Shown: one piece after another, positions 1 to 12,009 of the stretch
Layout: the number at the start of each line of letters is the position of its first letter
Numbering within the stretch: the first letter of the stretch is position 1
Origin: Protonemura montana
Lineage: Eukaryota > Arthropoda > Insecta > Plecoptera > Nemouridae
Length of the DNA: 64,000 nucleotides
Direction: 5' to 3'
NCBI GenBank assembly: GCA_947568835.1
Contig: OX387604.1
Span: 1 to 64,000 of the forward strand
Made by a program: the position numbers and the translations under genes
The notes under the pieces: model-generated
The model's database searches: none
Seen by the model: the letters and a program-made list of their open reading frames with translations, nothing else
What the model was told of the DNA's origin: nothing

Positions 1-203
1 ACCTAACCTAACCTAACCTAACCTAACCTAACCTAACCTAACCTAACCTAACCTAACCTAACCTAACCTAACCTAACCTAACCTAACCTAACCTAACCTA
101 ACCTAACCTAACCTAACCTAACCTAACCTAACCTAACCTAACCTAACCTAACCTAACCTAACCTAACCTAACCTAACCTAACCTAACCTAACCTAACCTA
201 ACC
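1..203. repeat. Telomere, (CCTAA)n / (TTAGG)n
   Basis: About 40 perfect head-to-tail copies of CCTAA open the window. Read 5'->3' this is the C-rich strand, so position 1 points to the chromosome tip and the window runs inwards. TTAGG is the usual telomere motif of arthropods (established knowledge). The tract is short for a native telomere and is probably cut by the assembly. Confidence 0.97.
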
Positions 204-219
204 AAACCAAACCAAACCA
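201..219. repeat. Degenerate telomere variant (CCAAA)n
   Basis: Three or four units of CCAAA (TTTGG on the other strand) follow the last CCTAA directly, with the same 5-bp period. This is a typical variant fringe on the inner side of a telomere tract. Confidence 0.8.
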
Positions 220-525
220 TGATACTATACATTTTTAAACGTATTAATACAATATTCTACAAAATACAATAAACAATATTTATACAATTAAACTCAATGT
301 ATGCAATGATATTTTAGTTTGGAACCGTCTATACACAATTTGTACAAAAATGTTTCGGGTGACCTTTCGTCTAAACTCAATGCCTGCAACGGTGACTCAG
401 TGTGCGACAGTCTTACCTCAATGCTTTCAATGGCGACTCAGTGTGCGACCATTTTAACTCAATTTCTACAGTGGTGACTAAGTGTGTGACCGTTTTATCT
501 ACATGTGTTAACAATAAAGCTAACC
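220..525. repeat. AT-rich stretch with a ~41-bp degenerate repeat
   Basis: No gene seen. From about 370 to 500 three degenerate copies of a ~41-bp unit occur (starts near 373, 415 and 456). Each begins with a form of ACTCAATG and contains GTGACTCAGTGTGCGAC. A weaker copy may lie near 290. Confidence 0.55.
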
Positions 526-2330
526 TAGAGCTTAACTTATACAAGCTAACATGGACCTAGCACTAAACTTAAATTTAACTTGCCTCGAACTAGACCTTCA
601 TTAAAACAAAGCCAGCCTTCACCTAGCTCTAAATTAAAACCAAGGTATCTTCAACCTAAACTTAACAAAGCCAGCCTACACCTCGCTCTAAACTAAACAA
701 AGCTATCCTCCACCCCACCCTTTAACTAAAATAAAGCTAGCCCAGAGCTTAACTAATACAAGCTAACCTGGACCTAGCACTAAACTTAAATTAAACTTTC
801 CTCGAACTAGACCTATATTAAAACAAAGCAAGCCTTCACCTATCTCTAAATTAAAACCAAGATATCTTCACCCTTAACTCAACAAAGCTAGCCTACACCT
901 AGCTCTTAACTAAACAAAGCCAGCCTACACCTAGTTTTAAACTAAACAAAGCTAGCCTTCACCCTACCCTTTAACTAAAATAAAGCTAGCCCAGAGCTAA
1001 ACTTATACAAGCTAACCTGGACCTAGCACTAAACTTAAATTAAACTTGCCTCGAACTGGACCTATATTAAAACAAAGCCAGCCTTCACCTAGCTCTAAGC
1101 TTAACAAAGCCAGCCTACACCTAGCTCTAAACTAAACAAAGCTAGCCTACACCCTACCCTTTAACTAAAATAAAGCTAGCCCAGAGCTAAACTAATACGA
1201 GCTAAACTAATAAAAGCTAACATGGACCTAGCACTAAACTTAAAATAAACTTGCCTCAAACTAGACCTATATTAAAACAAAGCAAGCCTTCACCTATCTC
1301 TAAATTAAAACCAAGATATCTTCACCCTTAACTCAACAAAGCTAGCCTACACCTAGCTCTTAACTAAACAAAGCCAGCCTACACCTAGTTTTAAACTAAA
1401 CAAAGCTAGCCTTCACCCTACTCTTTAACTAAAATAAAGCTAGCCCAGAGCTAAACTTATACAAGCTAACCTGGACCTAGCACTAAACTTAAATTAAACT
1501 TGCCTCGAACTAGACCTATATTAAAACAAAGCCAACCTTCACCTAGCTGTAAGCTTAACAAAGCCAGCCTACACCTAGCTCTAAACCAAACAAAGCTAGC
1601 CTACACCCTACCCTTTAACTAAAATAAAGCTAGCCCAGAGCTAAACTAATACGAGCTAAACTAATAAAAGCTAACATGGACCTAGCACTAAACTTAAAAT
1701 AAACTTGCCTCAAACTAGACCTATATTAAAACAAAGCCAGCCTTCACCTAGCTCTAAATTAAAACCAAGATATCTTCACCCTTAACTCAACAAAGCTAGC
1801 CTACACCTAGCTCTTAACTAAACAAAGCCAGCCACACCTAGTTTTAAACTAAACAAAGCTAGCCTTCACCCTACCCTTTAACTAAAATAAAGCTAGCCCA
1901 GAGCTAAACTTATACAAGCTAACCTGGACCTAGCACTAAACTTAAATTAAACTTGCCTCGAACTAGACCTATATTAAAACAAAGCCAGCCTTCACCTAGC
2001 TCTAAGCTAAACAAAGCCAGCCTACACCTAGCTCTAAACTAAACAAAGCTAGCCTACACCCTACCCTTTAACTAAAATAAAGCTAGCCCAGAGCTAAACT
2101 AATACGAGCTAAACTAATAAAAGCTAACATGGACCTAGCACTAAACTTAAAATAAACTTGCCTCAAACTAGACCTATATTAAAACAAAGCCAGCCTTCAC
2201 CTAGCTCTAAATTAAAACCAAGATATCTTCACCCTTAACTAAACAAAGCCAACCTACACCTAGCTCTAAACGAAAACAAAGCTATCCCAACCCTTAACAA
2301 AAACAAAGTTTGCCTAGACCTAGTCAAAAA
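526..2330. repeat. Subtelomeric satellite with ~453-bp higher-order repeat
   Basis: This stretch is made of short related monomers containing AAAGCTAGCC, CACCTAGCTCTAAACT or CCAGAGCTAAACT. They are arranged in a longer unit: the landmark CCAGAGCTAAACTAATACG occurs at about 1181, 1635 and 2088, a period of 453-454 bp. A more diverged copy precedes them. The strand composition (C and A rich, many CTAAAC words) resembles decayed telomere sequence, but that origin is inference. No coding potential seen. Confidence 0.85.
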
Positions 2331-2369
2331 CTAAATTAAAACTAGCCCTTATCGAGCGTACTGTTGGGG

Positions 2370-2975
2370 CACGAATTAAGTTTGCATAAAAGAAGTGCAT
2401 CTACCTTGTCTTCAAGCAGCTGACAGCGACACCAACTGTTGATATCTTCCCCTGACACAGGAGGTGTTAGCTACGCTCCCAGCTGTCTGGTTATCACCAA
2501 CACCCCCCTCCCCCTCTCTCCTTCAGCAGCGTCACGTGGCGGCCATTGTTGACTCCCCTGCATCCTGCGCCCAGCGTCCAGCGGCAGGCAAACACGGCAC
2601 TTGAAACTTTCACGGAGCACTTTGTCCTACACTTTGTCCTGCACTTTGTCATACACTTTGTCCTGCACTTTTTCATACACTTTGTCCTGCACTTTGTCAT
2701 ACACTTTGTACTACACCTTGTCCTACACCTTGTCCTACACTTGCCGGTAACTTTCCGACCACTTTACACTTCACACACTATCGCAGCACTTTCAGCGACT
2801 GCTTTATAAGACACTGCCCTGCAAGGAAAGTTAAAAAGAATGCATTAGCTTATGTTGTAAGTTAGGCGCTTGAAAATACCTCTTATCGTCTCAGATGCAG
2901 GAAAAAGCTGCTGACTCCCTCAGTGTGATCCTACGAGGGGGAGGATGCGGGATGCAGACTTAAAAAAACCAAAAC
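2370..2975. repeat. Cassette block A, copy 1
   Basis: This block recurs at about 15236, 27925 and 40016. It starts with a TCTTCAAGCAGCTGACAGCG segment, then a conserved stretch with GTCACGTGGC, then a 12-bp minisatellite, then a conserved tail ending in GAGGGGGAGGATGCGGGAT. No protein gene is supported; open frames across it are products of the minisatellite. Its role is unknown. Confidence 0.75.
2620..2745. repeat. 12-bp minisatellite CACTTTGTCCTG, degenerate
   Basis: About ten units of CACTTTGTCCTG with variants ending CATA, CTA and TTTCATA. The array is much more homogeneous in the copies at 28190 and 40281. Confidence 0.85.
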
Positions 2976-2979
2976 TAAC

Positions 2980-3505
2980 TCAAGTTACCTGGATAGAACA
3001 TAGAATCCAGCCAGCTAATTGCAAATAAAAGAGCCAGAGCATAAAATCCAGTCAGCTGATCTCAAAGGACCTGAATGGAGTATGGGATCCAGCCAGCTGA
3101 TCTCAAAAAAAACCTGGACAGAGCATATGATCCAGCCAGCTTATCTCAAATAACCTGGATAGAGCATAGGAACCAGCCAGCTGATCTCAAATGACCTGAA
3201 TGGAGCATAGGATCAAATCAGCTTATCTCTACTAGAATGGATGGCATAGGATCCAGCCAGCTGATCTCAAAAAACCTAGATAGAGCATAGGATGCAGCCC
3301 GCTGATCTTAAAAAACCTGGATAGAACACAGGATCCAGCCAGCTGATCTCAATAACCTGGATAGAATATAGGATCCAGCAACCTGATCTCGAGGACCTGG
3401 ATAGAGCAAAGGATCCAGCCAGCTGATCTCAGTATTCTGGATAGAGCATAGGATCCAGCAAGGGGATATCAAATTACCTGGACAGAGCATGAGTTTCAGC
3501 CAGTA
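2980..3505. repeat. 41-bp satellite (block B), copy 1
   Basis: About 12 degenerate units built on AACCTGGATAGAGCATAGG, then ATCCAGCCAGCTGATCTCA. The same satellite recurs at 15815, 29585 and 41676, always after block A. Single-base slips make the spacing irregular here. Confidence 0.88.
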
Positions 3506-3528
3506 AAAAACAATGGGATTGTTCAGAT

Positions 3529-6500
3529 GACTTTAAAACTACGATTGTTTAATTAACAAAGAAAACTCACCACGTGGTTCAGTAGTATATCCAGCTCGAT
3601 GAAAGGATGTTGTCTCCAAGATCTACCAGCTCGTTGACAGGATGTTGTCTCCAAGATCTCCCAGCATTGATTGACTGCTGTCTCTCAACATTAAAGTCCA
3701 CCCGGCAATGAAACAACGTCATTAGTCACACAGTCAGGTGCCTCGGAATGGATCACAGCCAGGACAAGGGAGGCATCAAACTGACCGTGGAAAATTGGTG
3801 CCCGAATGGGAAATCGAACCCTGATCTCCACACGTGGTTATATTCACCTAAATAGTTTTACATATTTGAGAGAGTAGCTGTGTTCATGATACTCCAATAC
3901 TCGCCCAATGCAAGCAACAAGGAAGAGAGAATTTATTGAATTGTTGAATAAATAACTTGATATTAGAGTTGATTGTACACAGCAGTAGACAAGTTAACCA
4001 CGAGGTATTTGACCCTGCTAGGGTAGACTAACCTGGTAATAAAATTAAATGACAACGCCCGCGAGTTGCAGATAGTGAACGCAATTCTAGTCGTTAGAGC
4101 GAAGATGATGATACCAGCCGGAATATTGTTTTAAAATTACCTAACATTTAATTAAACAAGGAGTAGCAGAATGAAATCACAGAACATTCCTCAGAGATAA
4201 TATGAACTACTAACTAGAACAAGATATTTGCTGTAAACCATACCAATCAGGAGATGACAAGTTACATACAATAGCACGCACGTGATGGTCAATGCATGAC
4301 GCTATCATGGACTAGACACACTAAAATAACGTTCTTTGTTGGTCTGGATTGATAGTTGATGATCAACAGGTAAATTAAGTCAGATTTATTAAATATGTCA
4401 GAGGAATGTCGGTACAGCCTTTACATGGCAAGGGCTGAAAACGATGCATGGTTACAAGTGCGTTTTACACTGAATTACTACACATGTCCTCGTGGTCATA
4501 CTAATTTATTTGCGAATAAAATGTATCCACTGTGCTCGGCTGGTAATAATATCGAGTTAAATAGCGCCATGCAACGAAACCATGCTTTGAAAAAAACTCA
4601 GTGCACGAGTAGAAGTAAAGCTTTAAAGAAGATGTTAGTCAGTGAAATTGGCTTACCGTGGTTATCGGCTGTAGGGGCGACCCTTCCCGTCGAAGCGCCC
4701 GGCACGAACTGGGTCCCGAACGTTCTCGAACGGAGTAGATGCGCTACACTAGCGCAGCGGCGAGTGTTTCTCGTACTATCAAAGTTGTAAAGAGCGCCAA
4801 GAGTGCGCTCGCGGCCCTGAAAACAAACCATGGAACCTTCTCAAACACAGCAAAAATGAGGCATGAATGACTTTGAATCTACGATTGCTTAATTGACAAA
4901 GAAAACTCACCACTTGGTTCAGTAGTAGATCCAGCTCGATGAAAGGATGTTGTCTCCAAGATCTCCCAGCTTTGATTGACTGCTGTCTCTCAACATTGAA
5001 GTCCACCCGGCAATGAAACAACGTCATTAGTCACACAGTCAGGTGCCTCAGAATGGACTACAGCCAGGACAAGGGAGGCATCAAACTGACCGTGGAAAAT
5101 TGGTGCCCGAATGGGAAATCGAACCCTGATCTCCACACGTGGTTATAATTACCTAAATAGTTTTACATATTTGAGAGAGTAGCTGTGTTCATGATACTCC
5201 AATACTCGCCCAATGCAAGCAACGAGGAAGAGAGAATTTATTGAATTGTTGAATAAAAAACTTGATATTAGAGTTGATTGTACACTGCAATTGTCAAGTG
5301 AAACCACGAGGTATTTGACCCTGCTAGGGTAGACTAACCTGGTAATAAAATTAATTGTCAACGCCCGCGAGTTGCAGATAGTGAACGCAATTCTAGTCGT
5401 TAGAGCGAAGATGATGATACCAGCCGGAATATTGTTTTAAAATTACCTAACATTTAATTAAACAAGGAGTAGCAGAATGAAATCACAGAACATTCCTCAG
5501 AGATAATATGAACTACTAACTAGAACAAGATATTTTCTGTAAACCATACCAATCAGGAGATGACAAGCTTCATATAATAGCACGCACGTGATGGTCAATG
5601 CATGACGCTATCATGGACTAGACACACTAAAATAACGTTCTTTGTTGGTCTGGATTGATAGTTGATGATCAACAGGTGAATTAAGTCAGATTTATTAAAT
5701 ATGTCAGAGGAATGTCGGTACAGCCTTAACATGGCAAGGGCTGAAAACGATGCATGGTTACAAGTGCGTTTTACACTGAATTACTACACATGTCCTCGTG
5801 GTCATACTAATTTATTTGCGAATAAAATGTATCCACTGTGCTCGGCTGGTAATAATATCGAGTTAAATAGCGCCATGCAACGAAACCATGCTTTGAAAAA
5901 AACTCAGTGCACGAGTAGAAGTAAAGCTTTAAAGAAGATGTTAGTTAGTAAAATTGGCTTACCGTGGTTATCGGCTGTACGGGCGACCCTCCCCGTCGAA
6001 GCGCCCGGCACGAACTGGGTCCCGAACGTTCTCGAACGGAGTAGATGCGCTACACTAGCGCAGCGGCGAGTGTTTCTCGTACTATCAAAGTTGTAAAGAG
6101 CGCCCAGAGTGCGCTCGCGGCCCTGAAAACAAACCATGGAACCTTCTCAAACACAGCAAAAATGAGGCATGAATGACTTTGAATCTACGATTGCTTAATT
6201 GACAAAGAAAACTCACCACTTGGTTCAGTAGTAGATCCAGCTCGATGAAAGGATGTTGTCTCCAAGAACTCCCAGCTTTGATTGACTGCTGTCTCTCAAC
6301 ATTGAAGTCCACCCGGCAATGAAACAACCTCATTAGTCACACAGTCAGGTGCCTCAGAATGGACCACAGCCAAGACAAGGGAGGCATCAAACTGACCGTG
6401 AAAAATTGGTGCCCGAATGGGAAATCGAACCCTGATCTCCACACGTGGTTATAATTACCTAAATAGTTTTGTATATTTGAGAGAGTAGCTGTGTTCATGA

Positions 6501-8960
6501 TACTCCAATACTCGCCCAATGCAAGCAACGAGGAAGAGAGAATTTATTGAATTGTTGAATAAAAAACTTGATATTAGAGTTGATTGTACACTGCAATTGT
6601 CAAGTGAACCACGAGGTATTTGACCCTGCTAGGGTAGACTAACCTGGTAATAAAATTAATTGTCAACGCCCGCGAGTTGCAGATAGTGAACGCAATTCTA
6701 GTCGTTAGAGCGAAGATGATGATACCAGCCGGAATATTGTTTTAAAATTACCTAACATTTAATTAAACAAGGAGTAGCAGAATGAAATCACAGAACATTC
6801 CTCAGAGATAATATGAACTACTAACTAGAACAAGATATTTGCTGTAAACCATACCAATCAGGAGATGACAAGCTTCATACAATAGCACGCACGTGTTGGT
6901 CAATGCATGACGCTATCATGGACTAGACACACTAAAATAACGTTCTTTGTTGGTCTGGATTGATAGTTGATGATCAACAGGTGAATTAAGTCAGATTTAT
7001 TAAATATGTCAGAGGAATGTCGGTACAGCCTTAACATGGCAAGGGCTGAAAACGATGCATGGTTACAAGTGCGTTTTACACTGAATTACTACACATGTCC
7101 TCGAGGTCATACTAATTTATTTGCGAATAAAATGTATCCACTGGGCTCGGCTGGTAATAATATCGAGTTAAATAGCGCCATGCAACGAAACCATGCTTTG
7201 AAAAAGACTCAGTGCACGAGTAGAAGTAAAGCTTTAAAGAAGATGTTAGTTAGTGAAATTGGCTTACCGTGGTTATCGGCTGTACGGGCGACCCTCCCCG
7301 TCGAAGCGCCCGGCACGAACTGGGTCCCGAACGTTCTCGAACGGAGTAGATGCGCTACACTAGCGCAGCGGCGAGTGTTTCTCGTACTATCAAAGTTGTA
7401 AAGAGCGCCAAGAGTGCGCTCGCGGCCCTGAAAACAAACCATGGAACCTTCTCAAACACAGCAAAAATGAGGCATTAATGACTTTGAATCTACGATTGTT
7501 TTATTGACAAAGAAAACTCACCACTTGGTTCAGTAGTAGATCCAGCTCGATGAAAGGATGTTGTCTCCAAGATCTCCCAGCTCGATGACAGGATGTTGTC
7601 TCCAAGATCTCCCAGCTATGATTGACTGCTGTCTCTCAACATTGAAGTCCACCCGGCAATGAAACAACGTCATTAGTCACACAGTCAGGTGCCTCAGAAT
7701 GGACTACAGCCAGGACAAGGGAGGCATCAAACTGACTGTGGAAAATTGGTGCCCGAATGGGAAATCGAACCCTGATCTCCACACGGGGTTATAATCACCT
7801 AAATCGTTTTACATATTTGAGAGAGTAGCTGTGTTCATGATACTCCAATACTCGCCCAATGCAAGCGACGAGGAAGAGAGAATTTATTGAATTGTTGAAT
7901 AAATAACTTGATATTAGAGTTGATTGTACGCTGCAGTTGTCAAGTGAACCACGATGTATTTGACCCTGCTAGGGTAGACTAACCTGGTAATAAAATTAAA
8001 TGTCAACGCCCGCAATTTGCAGATAGTGAACTAAATTCTAGCCGTTAGAGCGAACATGATGATACCAGCCGGAATATTGTTTTACACAAACGATTGATTT
8101 TATTAGTTGAGGCATTGCTAGCAGAAATGTTCACTCAATCGATGAATCGAAACCCGCTGTTCCACTGACCATTCATTCACTAACAATTGGATCTAAGCTT
8201 CCATATCCATTTGAATAAACAAGGAGTAGCAGAATGAAATCAAGGAACATTTTTTCATAGATAATATGAACTATAAACTAGAACAAGATCTTTGCTGTAA
8301 ATCAAACCAATCAAGAGATGACAAGCTTCATACAAGATCTTACACATGTTGGTCAATGCATGATGCTATCATGAACTAGACACACTAAAATAACGTTCTT
8401 TGTTAGTATCAACAGGTGAATTAATTCTGATTTATTAAAATGTCTGGCAAATGATTCTCCTTCGAATGAGAGCAGACGTGTGATAGTATTGCTACTTAAT
8501 ACACGACACGGGTCTGGTGGTCAGAGGCATGTCGGTACATACTTTACATGGCAAGCACTGAACACGAGCAACGATACAAGTACTGAATTACTACACATGT
8601 CCTCGTGGTCATACTTATTTATTCGCGAATAAAATGTTTTCCCTGGGCTCGGCTGGTAATAATATCGAGTTAAATAGCGCCATGCAATGAAACCATGCTT
8701 TGAATAAAACTCCGTGCACGAGTGGAATTAAAACTTTAAAGAATATGTTAGTTAGCGAAATTGGCTTACCGTGGTTATCGGCTGTACGGGAGACCCTTCT
8801 TGTTCCAGCCCACGGCACCAACTGTCGTTCAAGCACGGTGTAGAAACGCTACAGAAGCGCAGTGGCGAGTGTTTCTCGTACTGTCATAATTGTAAAGAGC
8901 GCCAAGAGAGTGCGCTCGCGGCCCTGAAAACAAGCCATGGAACCTTCTCAAAATAAGGCG
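3529..8960. repeat. ~1.3-kb tandem repeat (block C), four units
   Basis: The units begin with ACTACGATTG or CTACGATTG near 3529, 4869, 6175 and 7480, giving periods of about 1340, 1306 and 1305 bp. The fourth unit (7480-8960) is clearly diverged and is the version found alone at 16188, 31332 and 43423. Each unit holds a TGGTGCCCGAATGGG site, a TGACCCTGCTAGGGTAGACT segment and a 131-codon open frame in units 1-3. That frame differs between units mostly by amino-acid-changing substitutions and is broken in unit 4, so I do not call it a gene. It could be a relic of an LTR or TRIM-like element (inference). Confidence 0.85.
3796..3822 (+). other. tRNA-Lys-like primer-binding-site motif in block C
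   Basis: TGGTGCCCGAATGGG followed by a segment complementary to a tRNA T loop (TTCGATT on the other strand). It resembles the reverse complement of a tRNA-Lys 3' end including the CCA tail, as used for priming by some LTR retroelements. The same site recurs near 5100, 6405, 7748, 16519, 31755 and 43846. No LTR pair or gag/pol is visible around it, so retroelement origin is only a suggestion. Confidence 0.35.
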
Positions 8961-9189
8961 GCAATAATAAGGCACGAAAAAAACAGAGAATTTAACCCAT
9001 TTCACAGTTTCTGCATGAATATATAATTATTATAACCACGACAAACACGATTATTCAATCGTTCAAACACATTGGAGTCTCTTCTGAAAGTTCCTCATTA
9101 TATCCAAAAACACTCGACGTTGTTATGAATGGGAATAATCAAGCGACGTCTTCAATTCTCGTAAGCTTACCTACCTGAGTGAGGTGGAT
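8961..9189. other. Intergenic spacer, no gene seen
   Basis: AT-rich spacer between block C and the reversed 5S-like repeats. It is conserved at 17716-17944 and 32881-33109. No coding or RNA signal recognised. Confidence 0.5.
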
Positions 9190-9480
9190 GCAATTCGACA
9201 TGCCTAGAGGTTGAAGGGATAAGAATAAAACCACACTGCGCAGGGTCAGGTCATGGTCACCCATCCAATACCTGACCCAGTGCAGTGTTGCTAACTTCCA
9301 TCCCCCCCAACCTCTCTCCCGATCCGAACTGGTCATGTGTTTGATGGTCACCCATCCAATACCTGGCCCAGCGCAGTGTTGCTTAACTTTCATCCCTCCA
9401 ACCTCTTTCCCGAACAGAACAAGTCATGTGTACGATGGTCACCCATCCAATACCTGAACTAGCGCAGTGTTGCTTAACTC
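9190..9480 (-). repeat. 5S-rRNA-like repeat, three reversed units
   Basis: Three units of the ~90-bp family in minus orientation; on the plus strand they read GGTCACCCATCCAATACCTG then GTGTTGCTTAACTTTCATCC. The minus strand carries the 5S-like A-box/intermediate-element/C-box segment described for the 12010-15235 array. Confidence 0.85.
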
Positions 9481-9489
9481 ACTGATCAT

Positions 9490-9572
9490 CAGATCAACAC
9501 GATCTGAACCCACGCCCTCCGAGGAGGACTGCGACCTGAACGCAGCGCCTTAAACCGCTCGGCCATCCTGAC
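9490..9572 (-). pseudogene. tRNA-Leu(CAG)-derived relic
   Basis: The minus strand begins GTCAGGATGGCCGAGCGGT and shows a tRNA-Leu-like D arm, an anticodon stem CTGCG/CGCAG around the loop TTCAGGT (anticodon CAG), a long variable arm and the first half of the T arm. After GGGTTCAGATC the T loop is altered and the 3' T stem and acceptor strand are missing. It runs into a 5S-like repeat instead. The B box is damaged, so this is a relic or the head of a composite repeat. Further copies lie at 33491 and 45582, and a rearranged one at 18240. Confidence 0.8.
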
Positions 9573-9767
9573 TTAATGGTGATGTGATATATAATTTTGT
9601 ACAATCACTGTCCAGATATGTATAAATAGAAATGAGGGCCTAATTTAGAACCAGCAGCATAGCGAATGTGCTTTCAAAAAAGGGCAAATAAAAAAAATAT
9701 ATGATTTTATAGGAAATAAAAACTAGCCTCGTTGATGTATGCAATATTGCAAGAGAAAATAAAATTC

Positions 9768-9772
9768 AAAAA
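9768..9772 (-). terminator. Pol III T-run terminator for tRNA-Gly
   Basis: On the minus strand TTTTT begins two bases after the tRNA-Gly 3' end. This is the standard RNA polymerase III stop signal. Confidence 0.65.
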
Positions 9773-9774
9773 GA

Positions 9775-9845
9775 TGCATCGGCTGGGAATCGAACCCGGG
9801 CCGCCCGCGTGGCAGGCGAGCATTCTACCACTGAACCACCGCTGC
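9775..9845 (-). tRNA. tRNA-Gly(GCC)
   Basis: A 71-nt cloverleaf on the minus strand with the A box TGGTTCAGTGG, the anticodon loop CTGCCAC (GCC) and an intact B box GGTTCGATTCC. A T-run terminator lies just downstream. There are two stem flaws: G4 faces A69 in the acceptor stem and one C-A pair sits in the T stem. It may therefore be a weak or decaying gene. It is carried within the cassette and repeated at 33776 and 45867, with a more damaged copy at 18547. Confidence 0.8.
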
Positions 9846-10315
9846 AGATATAAGCTATGCAGGCAGTAACTCATCTTGCCAGTTGGGATTATTTCCTCTG
9901 ACTGATAAGGACATTGACCAATCTAATCTAAATAATAATTAAAGTACTATTTTTGCAGTGTTTTTTTGGTTTTCTGGCATTTCCACTAGGGAGCTTAAAC
10001 CAGCAAGCGTATGATGGACAGGAAGCTAGACTGGAAAGTTTATTGATTGAAGTTCATTGATTTTTGTTGATCCACAAATAACAGAGTTTGATTTGGTTTG
10101 ATCGCGGCTCAGTTCTTACAGATTCACTATACGATAATATTCTAGCATAACATGTTTCCAGGGTTCAAACCAGCGCCTACTCACAACACGCATCGCGTTG
10201 TTTGCTTTGTTATTGCTTGAATAAATCTGAAACCCTTTCAAATCACTACATGCCTTGACTTGCAAAGCTCTTTACTAGCGTCAAGTACTTGCTTCTACCA
10301 TAAAGAAAGACTTAG
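9846..10315. other. Spacer, no gene seen
   Basis: Low-complexity AT-rich DNA repeated at 18618-19090. Part of it (about 10100-10185) recurs at 27825-27895, so it is an old dispersed fragment. No coding potential seen. Confidence 0.45.
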
Positions 10316-10612
10316 GTTAGGTTTAAAGGTATCTGGTTAAAAGGTATCTGGTATAAAGGTACCTGGTATAAAGGTATCTGGTATAAAGGTATCTGGTATA
10401 AAGGTATCTGGTATAAAGGTATCTGGTATAAAGGTATCTGGTATAAAGGTATCTGGTATCAAGGTATCTGGTATAAAGGTATCTGGTATAAAGGTATCTG
10501 GTATAAAGGTATCTGGTATAAAGGTATCTGGTATAAAGGTATCTGGTATAAAGGTATCTGGTATAAAGGTATCTGGTATAAAGGTATCTGGTATAAAGGT
10601 ATCTGGTATATC
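10316..10612. repeat. 15-bp minisatellite (GGTATCTGGTATAAA)n
   Basis: About 19 units with a few GGTACCTGG variants. Because 15 is a multiple of 3, all frames stay open across it. The long minus-strand reading (IPDTF repeats) is therefore a by-product. The sister array at 19091 has about 16 units. Confidence 0.93.
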
Positions 10613-12009
10613 GGCACTGGGGTTTAACAGAAAGCTTAGAGCATGACGGATGGTGGCGGCGCTAGTTGTAGCAAACCGCTGTACGTGCCGCGGAGTTGGA
10701 AAAATCCGTAGTGCATGTGACTTTCGTAAACGCGCTAGTAGGTTAGAGAAAAGAATACGGGTTAGGTAGAGCTTTACAGTCTGTGTTAATGTTTCTGCCA
10801 ACTTTTTGGACCTTCTTTGGAACCACACCATGATCGCAGCAGTCGTTTGGGGTGCCAGCAACTAGCGATTGCGGGATTTTAGTGGCACTGCCTAGGAACT
10901 ACATGAATACCTTACCGACTCGGCTCAGGCTGTCAGAAAATGCGGTATTTGTGAGCCTGTCGGCGGGATCGCGATTGCCAGGTAGCGAAAAGGGTGTGTC
11001 ATTTTTAGAAACGGGTAGCAACCATTCTGTTCACCAGTTCCACAAAACCACATGCGTGAGACGATACCAAATGTTTACATGGACTCTGTGAATTGAAACA
11101 AGGAAATCCATTTCATCCTTGTCGATGGTTACTTTTAATCTTAAGAGAAATTAACCATCAGGCTCATTTAGGTTCTTTACATGTATGCTATAAAAGTGGA
11201 ATTTAATCTTTGACTGCGGTATTTTCTTTCTGCAACTAAATGTTTAAAAAAAAAATCGAAATCTGAAAAATGTTGGTAGGTTTCTGGATAACGTTTTATT
11301 TTTAAGTTTTATGCTTTAAAATATACAATCAACAGAAATAATGGCGGTAATTAACTTTGTAAGTAAAAATGACGATCGACAGCCCGGTTAGTGGAAAAGA
11401 ATATACCTAATGACATTCTAGGCCCAGATTTAGCGATTTGACATAATTTCTCACCCAACAATTTCAATGTGACACGGTCTTGTTCGTGAATGCATGGTAT
11501 GAGAGACTTACAGCAAATTCAAGCGGCACAAAGTGTTTTTATAAAAAATATCCGCAGAGAACTATGTCTGTATTGGACTGCTAGATGGTATTACAATTTA
11601 GTTCAGTAGTAATCATTTTTTCTCCCCCCCCCCCCCCCCACACTTTAGCAGCTGACTATATTTGCCGCATTTTTACATGGCAAATCGTGTAGGAGTGATA
11701 GATGTTGCAGAGTTTACCTTGTCATACTCGTGAAAACTTACGCGATTTTTGTGGGTTCGTGAATGGCCGAAACTGACTTTGATCATGTCTACGCAGCAAT
11801 GTTTAAGTAAGCATATAAAAAACAGGGGTTATTTTTCAAGAAAAAGGAAGAGACACTATCAGACAGAAAATAAAAGAAAAGTGAAGATTTATCAAGCCTC
11901 AAGGTAAGCATTCCACTTTGTTTTCATTCACAATTACCTTCAATATGCACCATTCGCAATACACACCCGGCCAATGCTAAAAGGGTACTACATTACTACA
12001 TTTTCGACA
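10613..12009. other. Cassette block E flank, no gene seen
   Basis: Mostly unique-looking sequence repeated at 19338-20740 with high similarity. It contains a C homopolymer near 11625-11639 and a segment near 11340-11405 that recurs at 62636-62704. Short open frames on both strands match nothing I recognise. Confidence 0.45.

Noticed and set aside
4395-4790. 131-codon frame repeated at 5701-6096 and 7006-7401
   Set aside because: Most differences between units change the amino acid, the fourth unit and later copies have stops, and the overlapping antisense frame is equally open. No sign of protein-level selection.
10337-10861. 174-codon minus-strand frame with IPDTF repeats (sister frame at 19108-19557)
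   Set aside because: The C-terminal two thirds is the 15-bp minisatellite. The remaining ~85 codons resemble no known protein, and conservation between copies is explained by recent duplication.
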